From assembly GCF_008014745.1 (NCBI RefSeq), contig NZ_VPFD01000004.1:371152-435151 (forward strand): 64,000 bases of DNA. Reading direction: 5' to 3'. Positions 1 to 11,327 of this stretch are shown in pieces. The stretch is from Massilia arenae (lineage in GTDB: Bacteria; Pseudomonadota; Gammaproteobacteria; Burkholderiales; Burkholderiaceae_D). The first letter of the stretch is position 1. Each line of letters opens with the position of its first letter. Under the pieces are notes generated by a model. The model ran no database searches, was not told the DNA's origin, and saw only the letters and a program-made list of their open reading frames with translations. Position numbers and translations under genes: made by a program.

Positions 1-54
1 ATCCAGGTCTCTCTGGAATTCCATGGTGTCGGTTTCAAAAGTAATATCGCTCAT
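1..54 (-). CDS. Partial CDS, N-terminus of an unidentified protein
   Basis: An ATG at 54-52 opens a frame that runs off the left edge; the 18 visible residues are MSDITFETDTMEFQRDLD. A Shine-Dalgarno-like AGGTAA lies about 7 bases upstream of the ATG, which supports a real start. The fragment is too short to identify. It is transcribed leftwards, away from the repeat and from alaS. Confidence 0.5.
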   Translation of the reverse strand, partial: MSDITFETDTMEFQRDLD

Positions 55-353
55 CGCATTACCTGCTTTGATTAAGTGGTCCAACTTCAGTCGCATACTA
101 CTCCAATTCGGGCAGTATGACGCACCGCACCAAAATAGTCACACATTGTTGCAGGATTGCAACCGCAATGTGAATTGCTTGACCGTATTACATTGAGTGT
201 GTACTGGATGCTCACGAATCGGCACTGCAGCGGTGCAGCATGCCCTCTAGATGCGGTCCGAATTGGGGCGCGCAATAGTCCGAATGACCATGAAAACAAA
301 GTGTTACCACTTTCGGTCGGGATCGGGGCTACACATTGCCACCACCCCAAACG

Positions 354-457
354 CGTCGTCCCCGCGCAGGCGGGGACCCAAGTTTTCATGCGCTGAGCCT
401 ACGTAAATCGTAGTGGCTGCGCAAAGGACTTGGGTCCCCGCCTGCGCGGGGACGACG
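354..457. repeat. Palindromic repeat A with perfect 30-bp inverted arms
   Basis: The arms at 354-383 and 428-457 are exact reverse complements over 30 bases, with the core CCCCGCGCAGGCGGGG. The 44-base spacer holds a second nested dyad (CTACG, TAAAT, CGTAG). Partial relatives occur at 5848-5896 and 43348-43460, so this is a dispersed repeat. It fills most of the gene-free stretch 55-521. Nothing else recognisable lies there; the small open frames in the stretch look like chance. Confidence 0.85.
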
Positions 458-521
458 TGGTAAAGCTGATTGCAGGGACGACGTGTTGAAGCTAGATTCT
501 AAAGGTGACGTTTGCTAAAGA

Positions 522-3131
<2,610 letters not shown>

Positions 3132-3177
3132 GTCTGTTGGAAGGGCGGAATGAGGCAGCGTGCCATATAAAGGAACG

Positions 3178-3223
3178 ATTATAGCCTAGCCGCCGCCGTC
3201 AATATCGGTCATGCCGATATTGA
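3178..3223 (-). promoter_or_regulatory. alaS promoter with overlapping 10-bp palindrome
   Basis: On the minus strand a perfect -10 box TATAAT occupies 3183-3178, 47 bases before the alaS ATG. Just upstream, TCAATATCGG (3199-3208) and CCGATATTGA (3214-3223) form perfect 10-base arms around a 5-base loop, covering the place where a -35 would sit. No T-tract follows on either strand, so an operator is more likely than a terminator. Its use as an operator is inferred. Confidence 0.55.
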
Positions 3224-3245
3224 CAACTTGCCAGCAACAATGGAC

Positions 3246-3524
3246 TCAACGCAGCAGGTGCGATACCGCGCGCGTCTTCGGCTCGACCGGGGCCAGCATC
3301 GTCATGGCCGCTCCCTGCAGGATGCGCGCACGGATTTCGCCGGTCGGATCGGTATCGCGCCGGCGCGCGCCGGCCTGCACCGACTTGCTGACGAGGTCGA
3401 GCCATTGGCTGACGGCGGCCTGGGCGCCTGCGGCGTGCGGGGACAACGGAATGATGGTGGTCGAGGGTGCCATGCTAGCTGCTTCAAAGAGATCGTCTTT
3501 ACTTAACGTCTCCCGGGCGATCAT
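3246..3524 (-). CDS. Small hypothetical protein, 92 aa
   Basis: Not recognised. The 92-residue frame has an ordinary composition, with a likely helical middle (AAVSQWLDLVSKSVQAGA) and an Arg-rich C-terminus. ATG at 3524 has only a weak ribosome site; the ATG at 3473 (residue 18) is an alternative. It lies between the glycerophosphodiesterase gene and alaS, on the same strand. Open frames on the other strand here are of poorer composition, so this one is preferred, with moderate confidence. Confidence 0.5.
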   Translation of the reverse strand: MIARETLSKDDLFEAASMAPSTTIIPLSPHAAGAQAAVSQWLDLVSKSVQAGARRRDTDPTGEIRARILQGAAMTMLAPVEPKTRAVSHLLR

Positions 3525-3567
3525 TCTTGAGGCCGCCAGACAAATATATTGCTGAGCCGAAATTCCT

Positions 3568-4332
3568 TCAGGCGAAATCCGGCCCGATCAGGTCGATCCG
3601 ATCGGTGCAGAAAGCGTCCACGCCCCAGTCCAGCAAGGTGCGCGCACGGCCGGGATCGTTGACGGTATAGCAGAACAGGCCGAAGCCGCCGTCCTTGACC
3701 GCCCGCGCCATCTCCGGCCCCAGGTGCTGGTGATTGGTGTGGATGGCAACCGCATCCAGCGCGCGCGCACGTGATTCCCAGTCCGGACCCAGCGCGCTGA
3801 TCAGGCAGGCGCGCGGAAGTTGCGGCGCGGCCAGACGCGCGCTGGCCAGCGCCACGTCGCTGAACGAGGACAGCAGCGGGACCCGGGCCATGTCTCCGGC
3901 CGCGAGTTCGGCGGCGAACAGCTCGGCGGCAAGCGCCGCCACGACCGCGCCGGTTTCCGCCTCGAACCCGGGCGCCGGCTTGATCTCGATATTCATCCAC
4001 ACGCCCTGCTCCTTGCACAGGCGCGCGAATTCGGTAAACAGCGGTACCGGTTCGCCGGCAAACGCCGGGGCGAACCAGGCGCCGGCATCCATCGCCGCCA
4101 GATCGCCGGCATCGTGCTCGAATACGCTGCCCGTGCCCTTCACCGTGCGGCCCAGGCCGGGATCGTGCACCACCACCGGGACGCCGTCGCGCGCCAGCAT
4201 GACGTCGAACTCGATCGCCCGAAAGCCCGCCTGTATCCCGCAGCGCAGGCCGGCATAGGTGTTCTCGGGCGCCAGGGTGCCGCCGCCACGGTGGGCCAGG
4301 ATGCGGGGGTAAGGCCAGATGCGGGGCCACAT
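3568..4332 (-). CDS. ugpQ: Glycerophosphodiester phosphodiesterase
   Basis: Hydrolyses glycerophosphodiesters to glycerol-3-phosphate plus an alcohol; cytoplasmic, since no signal peptide is visible. The 254-residue GDPD TIM barrel has the diagnostic start AHRGGGTLAPENT (residues 13-25), the EFDVMLARDG metal-binding segment and the VVVHDPGLGRT motif with the second catalytic His. NIEIKP follows at mid-protein and FCYTVND near the C-terminus. Length and motifs match UgpQ. The next gene upstream on the same strand, a DUF1294 membrane protein, ends 19 bases before it starts. Confidence 0.95.
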   Translation of the reverse strand: MWPRIWPYPRILAHRGGGTLAPENTYAGLRCGIQAGFRAIEFDVMLARDGVPVVVHDPGLGRTVKGTGSVFEHDAGDLAAMDAGAWFAPAFAGEPVPLFTEFARLCKEQGVWMNIEIKPAPGFEAETGAVVAALAAELFAAELAAGDMARVPLLSSFSDVALASARLAAPQLPRACLISALGPDWESRARALDAVAIHTNHQHLGPEMARAVKDGGFGLFCYTVNDPGRARTLLDWGVDAFCTDRIDLIGPDFA

Positions 4333-4351
4333 GCGCGCCTCCTGTCGACAA

Positions 4352-4696
4352 TCAGGCCGGCACGCCGAGGCGCCAGGCCAGCCAGGTGAAGGCGCCCAGG
4401 TTCAGCGCCACCGTCAGCTGGAACTTGCGCTGGAACGATTGCTTGCTGGTCTTGTGGCGCAGCCATTGCTGGGCCAGCAAGGCGCCGGGCCAGCCCCCGA
4501 CCAGGCCGAGGATCAGCAGCGTCGACTCGGGCGTGCGCCAGGACTGCGAGCGCGCCGCCGACTTGTCGATGGCGTAGGCGACGAAGCAGGTCAGGCTGGT
4601 CGTCAGGTAGGCGGCGCCGACCAGCTGGGACATGTCCCAGGCCAGGCTGGCGAACAGGTAGACGACGAGGAAGAGGACGAGCGGCAGGTAGGGCAT
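4352..4696 (-). CDS. DUF1294 family small membrane protein
   Basis: A 114-residue protein with three or four hydrophobic segments (about residues 3-20, 24-42, 60-75 and 92-110). It has the family pattern: YAIDKSAA, then WRTPES, a GGWPGAL turn, and RHKTSKQSF before the last helix. DUF1294 domains are often found fused to cold-shock domains; here the domain stands alone. Function is unknown. It lies just upstream of the GDPD gene on the same strand and could be co-transcribed. Confidence 0.8.
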   Translation of the reverse strand: MPYLPLVLFLVVYLFASLAWDMSQLVGAAYLTTSLTCFVAYAIDKSAARSQSWRTPESTLLILGLVGGWPGALLAQQWLRHKTSKQSFQRKFQLTVALNLGAFTWLAWRLGVPA

Positions 4697-4854
4697 GGCG
4701 CCAGCTTACCGCTCCCGGCCCGCAAATGTCCACTGGGCAAATGCAGCATCGATTACTTCCCCGATGCCGCTCCTGGGTTCGTCATCGAACAGAGCCGACG
4801 ATACCAAACATCTACGCTGAGTCTTCGCAGGTATCACATCACGTAGGAGATGAC

Positions 4855-5838
4855 ATGGCTTTCGATTTAGGTAACTTACTGCAGCAATATATCGGCGGTG
4901 CCGGCGCTGTCGCCAACAATGGCAAGGCTGCCGATGACTTCGACCAGGTGGCGCAGAACGCGCCCCGCGCCAGCATCGCCCAGGGCATCGCGAGCGCCCT
5001 GCGCTCGGACCAGACCCCGCCCTTTCCCCAGATGGTCAGCCAGTTGTTCGGGCAGAGCAATCCCGACCAGCGCGCCGGCATGCTCAACAGCCTGCTGGGC
5101 GGCGCCGGTGGCGGCTTGCTCGGCTCCGTGGCCGGCGGCGCATTGGGCAAGATCTTCGGCGGCAACGCGCCATCGAAGGTAACGCCGGAACAGGCGGTGC
5201 AAGTCTCGCCTGAGCAAGTGCAAGAACTGGCCGAAAAGGCGCAACAAGAGAATCCCGGCATTGTCGACCGTATGAGCGACTTCTATGCCGAGCATCCAAC
5301 GTTGATCAAGGCTGCCGGCGGCGCCGCGCTGGCGGTTGCGCTCGGCTATATGGCCAACAATATCCGTAAACAATCACCAGAAAAGGAGGGTCCCGTGGGT
5401 ATCCTGAGCAATATTTTCCACAAAATTTTCCCAGGTAAGAAAGATGCGGCGCCTGCCGCGACGACGGCGGCGGCTCCTGCCGCTGCTCCTGCCGCTCCGG
5501 CCCAGCCGCAAGCGGCGCCGGCGCCGAGTGCGCCTGCCGCCGCCCCTGCCGCCGCGCCAGCTGCCGCTGCCCCGGTCCAGCAAGTCGACGTCGAGCAGAT
5601 CCTGAACGATATGCAGAAGTCGTCCGGCCAACAACTGAACTGGCGCACCTCGATCGTCGACCTGCTCAAGCTGCTCGGCCTGGACAGCAGCCTGGCCTCG
5701 CGCAAGGAACTGGCAGCCGAGCTGAACTACACCGGCGATACCAGTGACTCGGCCAAGATGAATATCTGGCTGCACCGCCAGGTGATGAACAAGCTGGCCG
5801 CCAACGGCGGCAAGGTGCCGGCCGATCTGCGCGACTGA
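4855..5838 (+). CDS. Two-part protein: Gly/Ala-rich N-terminal region fused to a DUF3597 domain
   Basis: The start ATG at 4855 is chosen for its ribosome site (TAGGAGATGAC), giving 327 residues. Residues 1-172 form one unit: helices, a Gly-rich stretch (GGAGGGLLGSVAGGALGKIFGG) that resembles YidB/DUF937 proteins, and a hydrophobic segment near residues 150-165. Residues 181-327 are a complete DUF3597 protein: a short helix (GILSNIFHKIFP), an Ala/Pro linker, then the domain ending in WLHRQVMNKLAANGG. The junction carries a strong Shine-Dalgarno and an in-frame GTG, so the DUF3597 part may also be made separately. Function unknown. Confidence 0.85.
   Translation: MAFDLGNLLQQYIGGAGAVANNGKAADDFDQVAQNAPRASIAQGIASALRSDQTPPFPQMVSQLFGQSNPDQRAGMLNSLLGGAGGGLLGSVAGGALGKIFGGNAPSKVTPEQAVQVSPEQVQELAEKAQQENPGIVDRMSDFYAEHPTLIKAAGGAALAVALGYMANNIRKQSPEKEGPVGILSNIFHKIFPGKKDAAPAATTAAAPAAAPAAPAQPQAAPAPSAPAAAPAAAPAAAAPVQQVDVEQILNDMQKSSGQQLNWRTSIVDLLKLLGLDSSLASRKELAAELNYTGDTSDSAKMNIWLHRQVMNKLAANGGKVPADLRD
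5382..5397 (+). promoter_or_regulatory. Internal ribosome binding site and GTG start for the DUF3597 part
   Basis: AAAAGGAGGG at 5381-5390 is a near-perfect Shine-Dalgarno, and GTG at 5395 is in frame with the larger protein. Initiation here would give a 147-residue protein beginning MGILSNIFHKIFP, which looks like a normal free-standing DUF3597 N-terminus. Whether it is used is inferred. Confidence 0.6.
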
Positions 5839-6970
5839 TATCAGGTACTTGGACCCCGGCCTGCGCCGGGGCAGTGCTTGGACCCCGGCCTGCGCCCGGG
5901 TGACGGTGCGTGCGCTGGCGGCGATCCGCAAGCGTCGTATTGGCCGCCGTCCCACATGCAAAGCAAAAGCGCGCGAACGCATTCTTGCGCGCCGTGCAGG
6001 CGCCGCATCGGTTGAACAAGCCGATGCCGCAGTGCGGGCAGAAGTCGGTCTTGCTGTCCTTGAGGTCGACGGCGCGCTCGCAACCGGGGCACACGCCTTT
6101 CGCGAGGCGCGACTGGACCAGGTCATAACGCATGCCCTGGCGCCGTTCGGCGTCGGGCAGCGCCTCGGCCTGTTTCTGGCGCGCCAGGTAGCCCTGCAGC
6201 CAGACGATGGCGTAACGCCCCGCGACCACGGTCAGGATGATGCCGACGATGTAGCGCACGTAGCCGCCGTAGCTCGGCAGGTAGGGCACCAGCTCGAAGA
6301 AGAAGGTGAACAGGGCAAAGATGATGAAGCCCCAGGCGAACGGCCAGTCGGCCGTCTTGCGCTTGTGCCTGAACAGCCAGCCTGCCGCCAGCAGCAGCGG
6401 CAGGGTCAATGCCAGGCGGTAGAGAAAGACGCGCAGCTCGCGCGCCTCGACTTCGTCGGCGAAGGCCTGCTGCGCCGGTTCTTGCAGGGCGTCCCAGCGC
6501 AGCTTGGCGCGCTCGTAGGCCTGGGTGGCGTCCAGCATCGTCTGCTGTTCGCGTTCCACCGCCGCGAGGGCGGCGCGTTCAGCGCGCTCCAGGGCCTCCA
6601 GGCCCTGGGTACGCTTGATCAGTTCGGGGTCTTGCTCTGGCCGCGCGGTCGCCTGCCGGGTCGCGAGCCAGTTGTCGAAGGTCGAGCGCGCCGAGCGCGT
6701 ATTCGACTGCGCCACCGTGTGCTTCTGGCTGGCCTGCTCGAGGCGCGTGCGCGCACCTTCGATGCGCGCCTGCTCGCTGGCCATCTCGGTACGCAGCTTG
6801 CCGACCTGGGCCGGGTTCATGAACTCTTCGACCGTCAGCGGCGCTTCGACGTCGCGCAGCTGCTGCACGACCAGGCCGCCCAGGCCGATCAGGAAACCGG
6901 CGAAGACGAAGGCGACGAGCCACAAGGCCCGCTGCATCCATTGTTCGGTCAGGCGCAAGCCCTTGCTCAT
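5666..6970 (-). CDS. Membrane protein with coiled coil and zinc ribbon; abnormal C-terminal tail
   Basis: ATG at 6970 follows a good ribosome site (GAGGAGTGCTTC). The protein has a membrane helix at about residues 13-35, then a long charged coiled coil (about 60-175), then two or three hydrophobic segments (about 185-265). A double zinc-ribbon follows, with four CxxC pairs (CPGC, CPHC, CGAC, CFAC). About 85 further residues are unlike the rest: the frame runs through repeat B (giving RHPGAGRGPST) and then antisense through the last 173 bases of the convergent DUF3597 gene. The original end was probably near the last CxxC. The function of the family is unknown to me. Confidence 0.75.
   Translation of the reverse strand: MSKGLRLTEQWMQRALWLVAFVFAGFLIGLGGLVVQQLRDVEAPLTVEEFMNPAQVGKLRTEMASEQARIEGARTRLEQASQKHTVAQSNTRSARSTFDNWLATRQATARPEQDPELIKRTQGLEALERAERAALAAVEREQQTMLDATQAYERAKLRWDALQEPAQQAFADEVEARELRVFLYRLALTLPLLLAAGWLFRHKRKTADWPFAWGFIIFALFTFFFELVPYLPSYGGYVRYIVGIILTVVAGRYAIVWLQGYLARQKQAEALPDAERRQGMRYDLVQSRLAKGVCPGCERAVDLKDSKTDFCPHCGIGLFNRCGACTARKNAFARFCFACGTAANTTLADRRQRTHRHPGAGRGPSTAPAQAGVQVPDISRADRPAPCRRWRPACSSPGGAARYSSWPSHWYRRCSSARLPVPCARPGCCPGRAA
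5848..5896. repeat. Repeat B: two direct copies of the palindrome half-unit
   Basis: CTTGGACCCCGGCCTGCGCC occurs at 5848-5867 and again at 5877-5896, a 29-base period. It is related to the arms of repeats A and C. It lies just after the DUF3597 stop codon and inside the minus-strand frame of the zinc-ribbon protein. Confidence 0.8.
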
Positions 6971-7091
6971 GAAGCACTCCTCGGCGATGACAAGCCCGCA
7001 GCTTGCCATCGTCGGGAAGATCATGCTACTGGCAGTTGATGGAGGCCTGCTGTGCGCTACTGCCAGTATCGGGTTGCGATACCACTCGCGC

Positions 7092-8129
<1,038 letters not shown>

Positions 8130-8432
8130 CGAGGTTCCTTGGTAGATGCCTCGATCGTCCTGCGTCAATGAATGAACGCCACCCAAATCGAGGCGGCGTT
8201 AGCTGAAATGCACATCATTTCCGGGGCCGCGCGCTAGGAGCGGCGCCACCAGGCAAGAATGAGATGTGATTTCGGAAAGATCATGGACCGCATGGTTGCA
8301 GGTTGGCGCCCCGCTGTCAACCGCTACCGGTGCCATGACTCGGCAGGCAACGCTCTTCCCACGTAGTGTAAAGATCGGTAGCGCCACCCTGTCGAAACTT
8401 TGTTGCCATAAAATTAAGGAATCAGAATAACC
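8130..8432. other. Divergent intergenic region, trpS / GH1-RmlD fusion
   Basis: This 303-base stretch holds no gene I can support. It must hold the two divergent promoters. A TAAAAT box (8409-8414 region) sits close before the fusion gene's ATG, but I see no convincing -35 and no clear operator. Confidence 0.5.
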
Positions 8433-10748
8433 ATGAACAAGAGCACGAACAGCCCAGCACACCCCCTCGAACTCTGGGGCGGCCTCGAATGCACGGTCAA
8501 CCGCGTGCAAGACACTTATTTCAGCCAGCTGGACCGCAACGGCCACAGCGGGCGCGCCTGCGACATCGAGCGCTTCGCCGCGTTCGGCATCCGCGCCATC
8601 CGCTACCCCATCCTGTGGGAACGCACCGCCCCGGACGGCATCGAAGGGGCCGACTGGCGCTGGCCGGACGAGCGCCTGGCCGCCCTGCGCGAGGCGGGAA
8701 TCACCCCGATCGCCGGGCTGATCCACCATGGCAGCGGTCCGCGCCACACGAGCCTGGTCGATCCCGGTTTCGCGCAAGAGCTGGCCGACTACGCCGGCGC
8801 CGTCGCCGCGCGCTATCCCTGGCTCGAGTTCTATACTCCGGTCAACGAGATCTGCACCACGGCGCGCTTCGCCGGCCTGTACGGTGTCTGGTATCCGCAC
8901 GGCCGCGACGACCGCACCTTCATCCAGGCCCTGCTCAACCAGTGCCGCGCCACCGTGCTGTCGATGCGCGCCATCCGCGCCGTCAACCCGGACGCGAAAC
9001 TGGTGCAGACCGACGATCTCGGCAAGACCTACAGCACGCCGGAGCTCAGCCACGTGGCCGAGTTCTACAACGAGCGCCGCTGGCTGGGCTGGGACCTGCT
9101 GTGCGGCATGGTCGGGCCGGAGCACACCCTGTGGAACTACCTGCAAAAGAACGGCGCCAGCGCCGAAGACCTCCAGTGGTTCCGCGACAATCCCTGCCCG
9201 CCCGACCTCATCGGCGTCAATTACTACGTCACCAGCGAGCGCTGGCTGGATCACCGTCCCGAACGCTTCCCCGAAAACCACCGCGGCATGGCCGACGGCA
9301 TCCCCTGCGCCGACATCGAAGCCTCGCGCGTGCTGGCCACGCCGACGCCGGGCATCGCCCCGCTGCTGTCCGAGATCTGGGAACGCTACGGCATCCCGCT
9401 GGCCATCACCGAAGCCCACATCGACGCCAACCGCGAAGACCAGATGCGCTGGCTGCTCGAGATCTGGGAAGCGGCCCAGCAGTCGCGCGACAACGGCGTC
9501 AACGTGCGCGCGGTCACGGTGTGGGCCCTGCTCGGCTCCTTCGACTGGAACAGCCTGGTAACGGTCGAGCGCGGCTATTACGAACCCGGCCCGCTCGACG
9601 TGCGCTCGCCGCTGCCGCGGCCGACCGCGCTGGCCCGGATGATGCGCGAGCTGTCGGACGGCGCACCGCTGTCGCACCCGGTGCTGCGCGCCCAGGGCTG
9701 GTGGCGCCGGCCGGGCCGCTTCCTGTGCCAGCAGCCGGTGGCCACGCCCGCAGCCCTCACCTCGATCGCGGCCGACGGCCACCGGCTGGTGGGCAGCGAC
9801 GCCGCGCCGATCCTGATCCTCGGCGCCACCGGCACCCTGGGCCGCGCCTTTGCCCGCATCTGCGACAAGCGCAACCTGGCCTACCGCCTGCTGTCGCGCC
9901 AGGACATGGACATCGCCGATGCCGACTCGGTCGAGCGCGCGCTGGCCAAATACAAGCCCTGGGCCGTGGTCAATACCTGCGGCTACGTGCGGGTGGACGA
10001 CGCCGAACACGAGATGGAGCGCTGCCAGCGCGAGAACACGCACGGCGCCGCCATCCTGGCCGCCGCCTGCGCGCGCCACGACATCCACCTGACCACCTTC
10101 TCGAGCGACCTGGTGTTCGACGGCCGCAACGAGCGGCCCTATGTCGAATCCGATACGCCCAATCCGCTCAACGTCTACGGCCGCAGCAAGCTCGATGCCG
10201 AACGGGCCGTGCTCGAAAACCATCCGGGCGCACTGGTGGTGCGCACCAGCGCCTTCTTCGGCCCGTGGGACCAGCACAACTTCGTGACCCTGGCGCTCGA
10301 TGCGCTGGAGCGCGGCGATGCCTTCGTGGCCGCCAGCGACCTGACCATCTCACCAACCTATGTGCCCGACCTGGTGCACGCCTGCCTCGACCTGGCCGTG
10401 GACCGCGAAGCCGGCATCTGGCACCTGGCCAACCAGGGCGCGCTGACCTGGGCCGAACTGGCGCGGCGCGCGGCCGAGCTGGCCGGCGTCGATGCGGCGA
10501 CGCTGGAAGCGAAACCGGCCGCGGAGTTCGGTTTCACGGCGGCGCGGCCGGCGTATTCTTCGCTGCACAGCGAGCGCGGCGCGCTGCTGCCTGCGCTGGA
10601 CGATGCGCTGCGGCGTTATGTCGAGCTGCGCACTGCCGACAAGGCCGAGCGCTGCGCGCTGCAGCAGGAGGCTGAGAGCCGGCAGGCGGTGGCGGGTGGC
10701 GACACTCAGACTGAGGCAAACACGGCTGCCTTACACTCGGCGAATTAA
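8433..10748 (+). CDS. GH1-like glycosidase fused to an RmlD-like sugar-nucleotide reductase
   Basis: A 771-residue two-domain protein without a signal peptide. Residues 1-430 form a clan-A glycosidase-like barrel related to family 1. The putative acid/base Glu is in TPVNEICTTARF (near residue 135) and the putative nucleophile Glu in LAITEAHID (near 327). Residues 452-735 form an NAD(P)-binding RmlD-like short-chain reductase with GATGTLG (452-458), the SSDLVFDG segment and the YGRSK catalytic pair (near 582-586). The last 30 residues look disordered. AAGGA lies 12 bases before the ATG. It may act on a nucleotide-linked or polymer sugar, but the substrate is not visible. It stands alone. Confidence 0.88.
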   Translation: MNKSTNSPAHPLELWGGLECTVNRVQDTYFSQLDRNGHSGRACDIERFAAFGIRAIRYPILWERTAPDGIEGADWRWPDERLAALREAGITPIAGLIHHGSGPRHTSLVDPGFAQELADYAGAVAARYPWLEFYTPVNEICTTARFAGLYGVWYPHGRDDRTFIQALLNQCRATVLSMRAIRAVNPDAKLVQTDDLGKTYSTPELSHVAEFYNERRWLGWDLLCGMVGPEHTLWNYLQKNGASAEDLQWFRDNPCPPDLIGVNYYVTSERWLDHRPERFPENHRGMADGIPCADIEASRVLATPTPGIAPLLSEIWERYGIPLAITEAHIDANREDQMRWLLEIWEAAQQSRDNGVNVRAVTVWALLGSFDWNSLVTVERGYYEPGPLDVRSPLPRPTALARMMRELSDGAPLSHPVLRAQGWWRRPGRFLCQQPVATPAALTSIAADGHRLVGSDAAPILILGATGTLGRAFARICDKRNLAYRLLSRQDMDIADADSVERALAKYKPWAVVNTCGYVRVDDAEHEMERCQRENTHGAAILAAACARHDIHLTTFSSDLVFDGRNERPYVESDTPNPLNVYGRSKLDAERAVLENHPGALVVRTSAFFGPWDQHNFVTLALDALERGDAFVAASDLTISPTYVPDLVHACLDLAVDREAGIWHLANQGALTWAELARRAAELAGVDAATLEAKPAAEFGFTAARPAYSSLHSERGALLPALDDALRRYVELRTADKAERCALQQEAESRQAVAGGDTQTEANTAALHSAN

Positions 10749-10758
10749 TTGACGACTT

Positions 10759-10795
10759 GCAGTCGGGATGGACGTAGAGCGTTTCTCCCGACTGC
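10759..10795. terminator. 10-bp perfect hairpin between converging genes
   Basis: GCAGTCGGGA (10759-10768) pairs perfectly with TCCCGACTGC (10786-10795) around a 17-base loop, starting 11 bases after the fusion gene's stop. There is no T-tract, so terminator function is uncertain. Confidence 0.4.
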
Positions 10796-10810
10796 TCACT
10801 CGCGCTCTAT

Positions 10811-10968
10811 TTAATACGAGTAATCGTCGGGCGTGGCCGAAAGGCAGTAAAGGAAAAGCGCACATTTGTGACTGCGCCAGCGGCCGTCGTCGCTGGAAAG
10901 CTTGGTAGTTGCTTGTTGACAGCCACCAATCATGTCGATGAAGATATTTGTATCAAGATCACTGCCAT
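10811..10968 (-). pseudogene. vapC: Remnant of a VapC-like PIN-domain toxin
   Basis: An ATG at 10968 overlaps the stop of the VapB-like gene, as in vapBC operons, and opens MAVILI before hitting a stop 12 codons on. In the neighbouring frame the text continues DTNIFIDMIGG (10954-10922), the N-terminal strand of PIN ribonucleases with the first catalytic Asp. Restoring one base would give MAVILDTNIFIDMIGG. The frame then closes at 10811-10813 after 47 codons, far short of the roughly 130 of a PIN domain. So the toxin seems to be frameshifted and cut down. This is an inference from a short match. Confidence 0.45.
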
Positions 10969-11153
10969 TCAGATCTCAATAGATCTTGAGCCTTGACGCC
11001 GTCTTTCGGAATATCAGGGCGGTCTTTCCAAAGGCCCTCAGCTGCTTTCAAAGCAGCTAGACGTCGCGCGCGGGCATGCTTGAGCAGATCTTCTGATGTC
11101 GAAACCGCTAACGGCTCTGCTTGAGTATCCGCTTCTTTTGTCACGGTGCTCAT
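10959..11153 (-). CDS. vapB: Small VapB/Phd-like antitoxin, probably orphaned
   Basis: A 64-residue protein with a very good ribosome site (AGGGAGGTGCGTT before ATG 11153). The N-terminal half is disordered; the helical middle is DLLKHARARRLAALKAAEGLWKD. The C-terminus reads DLLRSEW, like the ILRxEW ending common in VapB and Phd antitoxins of PIN toxins. Next to it lies a PIN fragment. The antitoxin call rests on this ending and on the toxin remnant, so it is tentative. If right, it is a leftover of an inactivated module. Confidence 0.5.
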   Translation of the reverse strand: MSTVTKEADTQAEPLAVSTSEDLLKHARARRLAALKAAEGLWKDRPDIPKDGVKAQDLLRSEWQ

Positions 11154-11327
11154 AACGCACCTCCCTTGCTCGATTTGATCAACGCGACCAGTTTAGATCA
11201 AACAGCTCGCACTGTCGCCGTCGCACAAATGGCTATTATTTAGGCAGCGCAAGGTTTTGTTCAGGCCTAACCGACCACGACCAGCCAGCTATAATCTGCG
11301 CTCGCCCGAACATAAGAAGAACGAGAC

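Noticed and set aside
157..396. Small open frames in the 55-521 gap
   Set aside because: They run through repeat A and have no ribosome site or protein-like composition.
354..457. CRISPR array or insertion-sequence ends
   Set aside because: The arms are inverted, there is a single pair, no regular spacers, no transposase gene and no target duplication that I can see.
5840..5900. Repeat B as a normal terminator of the DUF3597 gene
   Set aside because: The units are direct, not inverted, copies and no T-tract follows, so an intrinsic terminator is not supported.
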